From assembly GCA_943737045.1 (NCBI GenBank), contig CALSFV010000064.1, forward strand, positions 248,001-312,000: 64,000 bases of DNA. Reading direction: 5' to 3'. Positions 36,858-46,723 of this stretch are shown piece after piece. Position numbers and translations under genes: made by a program. Position 1 is the stretch's first letter; every line of letters begins with the position of its first letter. The notes below the pieces were generated by a model, which was not told the DNA's origin, searched no databases, and saw only the letters and a list, made by a program, of their open reading frames with translations. This DNA comes from Parapristionchus giblindavisi (taxonomy: Eukaryota; Nematoda; Chromadorea; Rhabditida; Diplogasteridae).

Positions 36858-38688
36858 TTAAGAGAGATGGCCGTTAAGACTCGACCACCCCCGGACGCGT
36901 GCGCTAGCGATGAGAGCTGGGGGTCCATACTTGGGTGTTAGGAGTGTCATCGGCCCTTATTACACAAAACAGCAGAAATTTCCTGTTTGTGCCCTCAGGC
37001 TATTAGAAAAATTAATTTAAGTGCAAAAACGTTTAAAAATCATAATTTCTCAAATTTTTGAGATAAATTCCAAATATCATTTGCGATGCGTCTAGAGTGC
37101 ACAGACCTTGCTTATTCACTATTAGCATCGTATGTGCGTTGATTCCTAAATCGCTTTTTTGATTCAAATTTTTGGTTTTTTCGGACAAATCATCCCTTGT
37201 TGTAGTTTGCTCCAGAGTTTTTCGACCAGGTGTTGTAGCCTAAGCAATTCTGCATCGATTTCACTTAAAACTGGGTTCTTCACGATAGACCCAGTTCTCG
37301 AATTTTTTGATCGAGGGGGGTCATGGTCTGAAAATTTCAAAATTTCTCAAGTATGAAATGTTTTCATTTATGTGGCTTATTGTGAAGTACTAATGATGTG
37401 AATAATATTCAGCCAATGCTCAATGGCTGATCTCTCCTTTCAACCATTTTTTTTCGAAAATTTTCATTCTGATTGCGTGCGAAAAATCAGAATTGTGTTT
37501 GAATCGGTTTCCAACTTGCTTTCTGCAACATTCTGTCATAGTACTTTGCAATGCACATAATCAATATTAAAATCGTTTATTTTTGAAAATTCATTTTTTG
37601 TGCCATGACCATGGAAGGTCATGGAAATCCATTTTTCAAAAGTGAGCCGAATGCCGGGATTTCAGTTCTACTATGTTTACTCATCATGAAAATTCACATT
37701 GTCATTGTCAGTTGCTCATTGTCGCAGCATTCGAGTAAAACAAACTGCAATATTTCAGAAATTTTTCGAAAAAGTAGGCACTCAAATTGAGTTTTATGAA
37801 TTTTCAAAAATAAACGATTTTTTTATATTGATTATGTACATTGCAAAGTACTATGACAGAATGTTACAGAAAGCAAGTTGGAAACTGATTCAAACACAAT
37901 TCTGATTTTTCGCACGAAATCAGAACGATAATTTTCGAAAAAATGGTTGAAAGGAGAGATCAGCCATTGAGCATTGGCTGAATATTATTCACATCATTAG
38001 TACTTCACAATAAGCCGCATAAATGAAAACATTTCAAACTTGAGTTATTTTGAAATTTTCGGACCATGGTCGTGAAAATCGAAATTTTCAAATTGATCCA
38101 AGTGATGGGCTTCTTGTGTCATATTACTAGTCTCACCTCGAAACTTTGAGTAGGCCTCAATTCCGCACCAATCGTTTGGAAAATACAGCATTTATTCGGG
38201 AAAACCATCGATGACGGAACTTCGATTGAAAAATTCGAGAACTGGGTCTATCGTGAAAAACCCAGTTTTAAGTGAAATCGATGCAGAATTGCTTAGGCTA
38301 CAACACCTGGTCAAAAAACTCTGGAGCAAACTACAACAAGGGATGATTTGTCCGAAAAAACCAAAATTTTGAGTCAAAAAAGAGGTTTAGGAATCAACGC
38401 ACATACGATGCTAATAGTGAATACGCAATGTCTGTGCACTCTAGACGCAACGCAAATGATATTTGGAATTTATCTCAACAATTTGGGAAATTATGATTTT
38501 TAAACGTTTTTGCACTTAAATTAATTTTTCTAATAGCCTGAGGGCACAAACAGGAAATTTCTGCTGTTTTGTGTAATAAGGGCCGATGACACTCCTAACA
38601 CCCAAGTATGGACCCCCAGCTCTCATTGCCAGCGCACGCGTCCGGAGGGTGGTCAGTATGATCGAGTCTTACTGAACATGCCTCTTAA
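36858..38688. mobile_element. 1.8 kb long palindromic element
   Basis: The left arm (TTAAGAGAGATGGCCGTTAA, then CTCATCGCTAGCGCACG in inverse sense, CATCGGCCCTTATTACACAA) is mirrored to about 38,688 (TTGTGTAATAAGGGCCGATG near 38,570). The centre is near 37,690-37,770, with a few indels between arms. Mirror-image open frames of ~60 codons (FGFFGQIIPCCSLLQS on both strands) follow from arm identity. No transposase frame. Confidence 0.85.
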
Positions 38689-38714
38689 CATACAAACGAC
38701 GAAGTTCAAAAGTT

Positions 38715-40220
38715 TCAAGCAAAGACAATATTGATATCAGGCATTGGTAGTTCATCTCCTGTTTCCTCAACACCCGATCCCTCAGTGTCATCTGTGATTG
38801 GAGCTACGATCGGGGGAAAGGTAAAAGGGAATGGGACAGGGTGGATGGGTCTACCGGGGAAGATTAAATGGACAAGTTCAGCTTGAGTCTGTGGAGAAAG
38901 TGTAGCGAAACCCTCCTTAAGCTGCAAATCAACCAATCATTAAAGGAATACCCCATGCTAATTTTACCCTCCGCATTGGCAATACTCTCTCGTAGACAAA
39001 GAAAGTGAGAGAGTATTGCCAGAGCGGATAGTTTCAAATTAGCTTGGGGTGGGGCTTTAAGTGAGTTAAGTTTATCAAGGTTTCAAACATTTCTTAGTGA
39101 GCGTTGTTACTTACTAACCGTCTTAATGGCAGCTTCAATCTGGAGAGCGAGAGGCTCGAGGATGGCTTGGGCCTTTCTCAGAGCATCTTGTGCTTCTGGA
39201 AACAATATTAGAAATGTTTAATTGTCGCATTATATGATTACTAAAGACAAAAATCAATAGATTGTCCACGAACCGGGAGATAGTTTGCTGATCTTCTCTT
39301 CGAGTAATTGAATAAATCGTTCCTTTTGTTCCTCGGAAATATTAAGAGGATCGAATTCGGATGGAATGAAGATCTCGCCTGATTCTCGGCTATCCTGAAC
39401 GATTTGCGGCCTTTCATATTCTACATTTTTATATTAATCAAATTAGTTTTCCTGAATCGTTACACGAAAAGGACTTATCGAAGTATTTTTTTGCTTAAAA
39501 TTATGATGTCATGTGTCTCTTCATTGTAACGCACCTTATCGTAAGATAAATTTTTAAAGGTAAAGTAACCTTTGTCAATATACGCGTTTAACTCGCGGGG
39601 GAATTAACGATGAAGCTCTTCTTTCTACCTACCTCAAAAGAACCGAATCTATCCTTTCCTCCAAAGTGACCAAAGTGTCCGAATGGTCCACCTTTAATAG
39701 TAAAGTAAGAGAATGTTAAAAAAATGCATACGGAAAATTTCGTGTCAAAAAGAAAAGAAAAATTCAAATTTCCCTCAGTTCCGTAATGTGTGATCGAAAT
39801 ATAACTCTCTGCAAAATTACTTCTATCTCGTTCAAAGAACGTGGTTTTCCAGAGACTGACAATTTTTTGAGCTCACCATGATCTCCATTTACATTACCAC
39901 CGAATTTTCCTCCTGAAATAATAATAAAGTTTTATAATTTTTTTCATTGAAGTTCGAAGTTTTAATGTTCGACTAATTCAACTCACCGAATTGTCCGGCC
40001 AAATTTCTTTCGAATTGGTTACCATAAGCACGGAATTGCTGCCCGAAAACACCGAATCCGCTTGATGGCTGAAAATTATTTATTTATTTATTGTATGGTC
40101 AGAAAAATCAAAGTGAGCATCCAAAATTGTTGTTTAAAATATTAGATTGAAACTTTTTATATTAAATACCTTGGCAAGAGCGGCAAGTGCGAGTGTAGAA
40201 AGAATCACGAGAGATCGCAT
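38715..40220 (-). CDS. Secreted Gly/Phe-rich protein with helical C-terminal domain, unrecognised
   Basis: Seven phase-matched exons: 40,220-40,170, 40,068-39,987, 39,912-39,877, 39,691-39,629, 39,420-39,274, 39,196-39,119 and 38,921-38,715, giving ~220 residues. Exon 1 is a signal peptide (MRSLVILSTLALAALAK). Next comes a Gly/Phe/His-rich segment (GGPFGHFGHFGGKDRFGSF), then a helical domain (ISEEQKERFIQLLEEKISKL, DALRKAQAILEPLALQIEA, LKEGFATLSPQTQAELVHL). The C terminus is Pro-rich and acidic (GRPIHPVPFPFTFPP, MPDINIVFA). The signal peptide and helical repeat recall small nematode secreted proteins of the DUF148/SXP type, but I see no decisive motif. Intron 6 contains a pre-miRNA-like hairpin. 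Confidence 0.85.
38951..39049. ncRNA. Candidate hairpin RNA (pre-miRNA-like) in an intron
   Basis: The 5' arm CCCCATGCTAATTT...GGCAATACTCTCTC pairs with the 3' arm GAGAGAGTATTGCC...AAATTAGCTTGGGG over about 40 bases with a few mismatches and bulges, around a 15-base loop (GTAGACAAAGAAAGT). The best paired block is 14 bp next to the loop. It is within intron 6 of the secreted-protein gene. Imperfect pairing of this length resembles a miRNA precursor; a short decayed foldback element is the main alternative. Confidence 0.4.
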
Positions 40221-40947
40221 TCCTGAGCAAATAAAATATGAATTTAAAAAAATATTTTTTTTTAATTAATTAAAATAATAATACAAATCTGAGCCACAAT
40301 ATCAAAACAAGTACATCTGACGAATATTGAACGTATTGGTTTCGCATGTGAGTGTCTACTTAAGTCACAGAGGAAAATAGAAGGTGCAAGACCAGCATGG
40401 ACTGTTACTTTTAGCTGTCTTATTTACTCTCTGACTCTCTCCATTCTGCATGATATTTTATCGTGCTCTGACCGAGTAAAATGCCTGAACAAACTGTGAG
40501 GAAACGAAAAGGATCGGCAGTCGGTGTGGGCAAGCTGTTATAATAGGAAAGTCGACGTAAAGGCGGGGAGTGAGTCAGAGAACTTATGATAAATAACAAT
40601 GGATAAAGGAGATATTGAATATTGATCTATGGCACTTCCTTATAAAGGATATTATTTTGCGCAAAAAGACGAACAGATTGCATGATTCCTTTGTGATTTA
40701 TTAAAAGTTATTTTAAAGTCAATGAACTATTGTGATATTCATCACATCAATCAATATCGATCAATAAAGAAAATATTGAAATGATTTAACGAGTTTCCGT
40801 TTAGAAACACATAGTTTTCAATATCCATTTCACGTAATCAATCAACAATTAAAACATTTGCATTCGCAGTGGTTTATCAAATATCGAAATCTAGACATGA
40901 ATTGAATAGATCATATAGTGATATGTTCATAGTCGATGAGAGGGAGT
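40221..40947. other. Intergenic: promoter side of the secreted gene and 3' side of the kinase gene
   Basis: No coding signal. A short leader upstream of the secreted gene is AT-rich (AAAAAATATTTTTTTTTAATT). Immediately downstream of the kinase stop (40,948) is its 3' UTR; TTTATT near 40,696 would read AATAAA on the minus strand. Confidence 0.4.
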
Positions 40948-43046
40948 CTATTTAGTAGATTTATCCTCTTTTGATGCATCTTTTGTTCTAGATTTCTCCA
41001 TTTTATTTGAACTCGACACATCCACTTGACGATCTGCCTGCAATTGTAAAGAGATGTCTCATGTGGTTTACATAATTTTGGGTAATTTAAAAAGCAAAAA
41101 ATCTGAGCAATATTTGAAAAGAAATCCCAGATCAGAGGCACTTTTTTCTTTCTATGAATCATGAGAAGGTTTGCAAAACAATTGATAGATATGTTTACCA
41201 CCGATGGTGCTCCATGAATATTGATTGGATCCGATTTGAAGAATTCCACAGGATCATGCCATAATGGAGGTTTTGACGGTTTGAGCTGCAATATATTGAT
41301 CGATTGTTTTCGGTAGATTAATCAATATTTACTGACGATTTTGTAATCCGGAGCCTTCTCCCAATCATATGGATCATCTGCATTTACTTTGTGTCTGAAG
41401 AACAAATCAATGAAATCGTAACCGTGTATCTTCAATTTTTACCGTTTCATAACAGCCACCATACAATTGTATATCTCCAAATAGTCTGGTCGTTGATAAC
41501 AATCTAGTTTTCTCAGAGCCGGAATAACGCCACGAAGTTCACCTGATAATAAAAGTTCAAAGATCAAAGATCATATTCCAGGAAAAGAAGTAAGCATACG
41601 TGGAAGCTTCTGAGTAAGATGCTCGTCTTTGATCGTACACTTTTGAGTTTCGATCTTTTGTTTGTTAGTTTGAGTCTGAAAGATCAAAGACCATAAAAGA
41701 TAAAAAATGAACAAGTAATACAAACCTGCCATGGAAGACCACAATGCAGTTCGATAAGTACATAGAAGAGCGACCAGATATCGTCACGACGACCCTTTAA
41801 TGTTTCTTTGATCTTTGATCTTTGATATTTGATCTTTGATACCTGTTCTAGTTCATCATGGACGTTAGGAGAACAATATCTGACGGTGCCTCTGAACTCT
41901 GCTGTGGAACGTGCCAGACGACAAATCCATCTATTGTCCTTCTAAAATGAATCAATGGTTTATTAACAACCATGTTTACTTATCCTCGCGATAAATGGCA
42001 AATCTATTGGTCAAATCAAACTAGCTAACTAACTAATTACTAATTAACTAATTAATTGCTTACTAATTACTTTAATTTAAAAAGAAACTTTAAAATAGTG
42101 AGTAAACCTTGAAGGCGTAGCTTCGAGAAAGTCCAAAGTCAAGAATATACACTAGTCTACTCCTTTCCTTATCTGACGGATGACCGATCAAGAAGTTATT
42201 TGGCTTTATATCTCTGCAATTTACATCTTCGAATAAAGGCACTTCACGATAACATTGAACCGTGCAGTTACCGTACCTATGCAGATAACCGTTGTCGTGG
42301 AGTAACTTCAAAGCATATAGACATTGAATGCCCAGACGAATCCATGTACTAACTGATAATGTCGCGTATCCATTACTGTCTTTGGAACTGCGAATCTAAA
42401 CGACGGACCGGGTTATTCGACGGAATTGGTTACGATTAAAGTACTCGTAATCCCTTCAAGTTATCTCCAAGTAATGTAATGATCATGTAGCAAAATTTAC
42501 GATGTTTTGCACCGTGAAACACCTGAAAAATTGTTGAATCTCAATTATATTCATTGATATATGGTTAACTTACAAAAGGAATATGTGGTTGTTCGCCTTT
42601 TGAATTTAGATCCTTAAGAAGTGCCATCTGAGAAATCGTATTATTAGGGAAGTACAGTTCTCTCGGAGTGATCTTTGATCTTTGATCCATACCTCCAACT
42701 TTATAGCACTCCCTCCTTCAACCTCATTCGGTTCTGCTTTCAATGCAGCCTTTTGTCCATCTTTTCGAGTTACCAAATAAACCTAGACATTGTGAATCTT
42801 TATGGTTGACATCTATCCATTTCTTTACCTTTCCAAATCCACCCTCATCCAATTTCTGCCCAATCGTCCACTGGCCGAACCGTTTTCCTTCTTTGAACTT
42901 AAAATCATTAAAATATTACACAATTTGAGTTACAGTTTGTCCCAACCAGTGCCCCAAACGGACATCGAATCGCTTACGGTAACATATGACTGGATTCGGT
43001 TCTCCTTTTCTACCGGATTTTCTTCTTGCTCCATTTCTTTCGCCAT
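40948..43046 (-). CDS. Serine/threonine kinase of the tau-tubulin kinase / casein kinase 1 group
   Basis: About ten exons on the minus strand give a ~370-residue kinase. Exon 1 (43,046-42,978, MAKEMEQEENPVEKENRIQS-YVT) joins FKEGKRFGQWTIGQ through a GTAAGC donor. Kinase landmarks are all present: Gly loop LDEGGFGKVYLV, catalytic Lys in KAALKAEP, catalytic loop YLHRDIKPNNF (formed across an intron with donor GTACGGTA), ILDFGLSR, and the TTBK-like substrate segment FRGTVRYCSPNVH then GRRDDIWSLFYVLIEL. GTVRYxSxNxH and the RxDDxWSLFY pattern point to TTBK-like CK1-group kinases, which are much expanded in nematodes. The tail is polar and short (SSSNKMEKSRTKDASKEDKS). It appears catalytically intact. 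It is transcribed away from the secreted-protein gene at 43,968. Confidence 0.92.
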
Positions 43047-43967
43047 AGATCGACCGACTTCAAGTAGAGATAGTGGAGCAAATGATTGGAAAATTTTAGT
43101 GCAAAACCAGAGAATGATTGAGTATGATTTAATTAGCATATTTATTGCATTTTATTCACTAAACGCACAAAATGAAGTCGGTTGATTAATTTTCATTAAT
43201 GTATTTTGATTACGAATATTTATTGTTTCATAAAACATAGAAACAAGAAAAAAAGCTAAACACGAAGGCCTATACAAATCCAGAACATATTGTTTATACA
43301 GTACCGATATATAGCTGATTACGAGATCGAGAACAGGTATTGCGATTTTTATTTTTGCCATGCTTTATTTTATGTGTATCTGGCTTACTTCAATTAAAAT
43401 TTTTATTTTACAGTGTTTTTCGAGTATCTAATGTGGTTGAATCTTTAATAAGCTACAGTATACCCATCCATTAAAAAGATACTGTACACCCATCCATACC
43501 AGTATAATCTGCATTTTTATTATAATTTATAAACAATGGAATTTTTGTTGAGTAGGCATTACAAACTACTCGATATCAGTTACGTTCACACGATTTTCAG
43601 AATCGAAAAATATGCATGTGAAACGGATAAATATTGATCGGTCATCATTCATTTTACTCAACATTTATAATTTGATCATGTGCATAAAATTAGTCGTTTC
43701 TTTGACAATATTATCAAGTATTCGTATCACTTTCAATTTTTGAAACAACTCCCCGAAATTGATCGTGTGGTCCTAACTTTATCGATTTTTAAATATATTT
43801 TCTTTTGAAAACCTTGCTTATCTACCGATTGTAGATACGATTTTGTAAGAATAATCTCTAGCAATAAGATTTAAATGAAATATGGGATTTGCAATCAATA
43901 TCAAAACAGGCAATATTATCCTGGATATTTTCATTCATTTTGTTCATTCTTTCCACTATCTCTTCAA
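43047..43967. promoter_or_regulatory. Divergent intergenic region between kinase and secreted-protein genes
   Basis: About 920 bases between two start codons pointing away from each other. It is AT-rich and holds two short direct repeats, GATACTGTACACCCATCCAT and AGTATACCCATCCATTAAAA (43,456-43,500). Antisense open frames over the kinase 5' end are shadows. It must include both promoters, but no specific binding site is recognised. Confidence 0.45.
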
Positions 43968-45265
43968 ATGAGCAGTCGTTTACTTCTTCTTCTCTTCATT
44001 TTTAACATCGTCTCATCTGAAGAAAACAAGACGGATGAGAGAACAGAAAATGTTCAACGGGAAAGGGTGATCTCTCATTTGACTTTGTCACGGTTTTTTA
44101 TACTTTAATCTTCAGGACATAGTCGGGACCAAATGCGAACCACCAGCCACGGTGATCTTTGATCTTGCTTAGAGTATTAAATATTGTCATTTATAGATGA
44201 TTATACCCTTACTTATATATGGATTCGTATTGTTAATATCTGTTATGTTTTGTTGTTATCTATTGATAACTATACAAGAGGTACATTGTCTATTATAGCT
44301 ATATAATAATAAATAAATGTATATTTAAGGCCCATTACAAGGCACGTAAAATGGTTGTTCTCGAACTTGCCCTTACACAATATGATGAATTTTGTAAACG
44401 ACGTAATCTACATGGAAGAGCAGAGATGTTCGTGCCTGCATGTATGTTCACATCATGATACTCCGCCAACATCGTACGCAGCCAACTAAATATGATACTC
44501 AGTCATAAAACTTCGCTAACACCATACGCAGCCAATTGTGTATGATACTCAGTCATGAAACTCCGCTAACACCATACGCAGCCAATTGTGTATGGTGCTC
44601 AGCCGTGAAACTCCGCTAACACCATACGCAATCAATTGTGTATGGTACTCAGTCATGAATCTCCGCTAACACCATACGCAGCCTATTGTGTATGGTACTC
44701 AGTCATGAAACTCCGCTAACACCATACGCAGCCAATTGTGTATGATACTCAGTTACCGTATCATTCAGGCAACGATGGTTTCTTCGCAGACCAAGAGGTT
44801 CAGAAGGTTTGGCTCTCTGTGAACAATCTACGTGCACAAGTAATCAAAGTCCCTACTGGTGACTTTACGGTATACTGTACATCATACATTATCGATTACC
44901 GTAAAATATTGATTGTAGCATATTATGAGGAAGAATTGGGATATCGTTAAGAAGATGAGGGAAAATCAGAAAAAGTATATTTGCAATGTTTAATCAATAT
45001 ATACTATTTTACCAATTCAGGAGAGCTCGCGAAGAGAAAAATCTCCTCAAAATTGATCAGGATAAGGTACAGTAGTGATTGATTATCGATCGCAAACTGA
45101 CTTTTTTACTTACAGCTTGGACCGATGCCTCTTTTGAATATGAAGGGAGAACTATTGGCGGCTGATATATTCAATAAGACAGATGAACAAATAGAAAAAG
45201 AAGCAAATGAGAAAATGAAAGAAGTGGAAAAAGAAGATGAACGAGAAAGAATGCTAAGTATATAA
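43968..45265 (+). CDS. Secreted protein with a partial thyroglobulin type-1-like motif
   Basis: Seven exons match in phase: 43,968-44,066, 44,116-44,151, 44,330-44,441, 44,769-44,869, 44,919-44,974, 45,021-45,066 and 45,116-45,265, giving ~200 residues. The N terminus is a signal peptide (MSSRLLLLLFIFNIVSSEEN), and the next segment carries an N-glycosylation-type NKT. The segment TKCEPPATAHYKARKM ... YDEFCKRRNLHGRAEMFVPA-CNDGFF resembles the start of a thyroglobulin type-1 domain (F-V-P-x-C-x-x-D-G-x-F/Y), but the later CWCV core is absent. The C-terminal half is highly charged and helical (KKMRENQKKRAREEKN, EKEANEKMKEVEKEDERERM). The match is by motif only. A 50-bp tandem repeat fills most of intron 3. 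AATAAA signals follow at 45,282. Confidence 0.8.
44452..44754. repeat. 50-bp tandem repeat, about six copies
   Basis: The unit CGCTAACACCATACGCAGCC + AATTGTGTATGATACTCAGT + CATGAAACTC repeats with starts near 44,464, 44,514, 44,564, 44,614, 44,664 and 44,714. The first copy is most diverged. Substitutions such as GATACTC/GGTGCTC distinguish copies. It lies in intron 3 of the secreted-protein gene, ending just before the exon at 44,769. Confidence 0.95.
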
Positions 45266-46723
45266 TGAAGATATTTTAACAAATAAATAAATAAAGCAAT
45301 CGATATATTGAGTACTCAATTATGTATCCCCCTTTTACTCTAATCAGATAAATATGAGATTTTTCTTTTGCGAGAGATACGAGAATAATGTAAATAGTAG
45401 AATAAAACCGCCACACAATATTAAAACAAGAATGCATACTAATGTACAGAAAATGATTATTTCTCGTCAAGAGAAATAATGGAAATGATAATCTTACCGG
45501 ACTTGATGGGTACGAAATTTCGAGAAATTATTTTTTATACATTAATTCGATTAAAAAATCAATAATTAAATTTTACTGTATCAGGACAAGTGTACCTTAC
45601 CATAATCATTGTTATGATGCGGTAAGCAGCCAATGTAATATCATCTTCAAGGACACGTATGTACATATATTTTTACACGTTTTTTTATACAAAATCGACT
45701 CCACTACAATAATCCCCCCCCCCACTACACCCTCTACACATACCCCGATGGTTATGTAATATAATCGTGCATCACACATTGATCAATGCATAATAGTTTT
45801 ATTCCGAAAGGCGGATAGTCGGACAAATACAGTAGTTGTAATTAATAAATGAATAATGGAAGAGAAAGAGAATGGGCTCGTTTTTTGTATGTATGACTGA
45901 CTCGCGAATGGGCGCTCATTTCGTCGTTTTCGTTTCTTTCCGAATAAGCACTGAGGTATTCGTAATACTCGTAATAGAAACATGGAAAGGAATTAGAAAG
46001 ATAACAATAGGACGGATACTGTAAGAGATAATCGATAATCGTGCGATACAAGAAATGGACGACAAATAAGGGTATAGGGTGATTGATTATGGGACGGGAT
46101 AGTACAAAAATAGTATACAAAACAAGCAAAAAACGGCGATATGTGTGATTTATAATATAATATAATATATGTGTATTACAATCTCTACAAGGGGACTAGG
46201 TGATTTTGTATATGTATAACAAATATAGGATGTATCGCAACGACAAGTGGAAAGTGTAATATAATAAGGATTTCGTATAAAATGTATAATATTTGATGAA
46301 ACAAAAAAGGAGATTCGAGATCAATGCCAAGGCAAGAGCGTGTGAGGTTTCTGTCGAGTTTTGGTAGGAAAGAGCAACGGTATATGCATGGATGTGTATG
46401 TCTAAATATAGAGTTTGGGTCAACTCACGGGGGTACTGTACTTGAAACAATCAATAGTGTAGGAGGGTCAACAATGAAACAAGATCAAAGATCATGAGAG
46501 TCTACAGTGGAGGGATTCTACTACGATAAGAATCGTCACAAACAATGATCGTTACAGTAAGACATGTCTAAGACTGCACAAATAATAATGAATCAACAAC
46601 AAATATTTTCATTAATATTACAGGAATTATAAAACTCTGAGAAATGGAGGGGTGAAAGTTAGAGTACGGTAGGTCTATGTCTACGATCAATCAATAGAAA
46701 AATGGGCGGAGTCTGAATGGTTA
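45266..46723. other. Convergent 3' region between two genes
   Basis: The + strand secreted-protein gene ends at 45,265 and the - strand RasGAP gene ends at 46,724, so this holds two 3' UTRs and a spacer. AATAAATAAATAAA at 45,282-45,295 is the + strand poly(A) signal. A C9-11 tract is at 45,714-45,723 and an ATATAATATAATATA run at 46,144-46,160. Long open frames on the minus strand here are rich in Tyr/Ser/Leu and lack splice context; I reject them. Confidence 0.45.

Noticed and set aside
37159..38377. Paired frames with FGFFGQIIPCCSLLQS
   Set aside because: Arms of the 1.8 kb palindrome; no coding evidence.
42802..43185. 127-codon + strand frame
   Set aside because: Antisense shadow of the kinase's first exons.
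44452..44754. CRISPR-like array
   Set aside because: The repeats are directly adjacent 50-bp units without unique spacers, in an intron of a nematode gene; it is a minisatellite.
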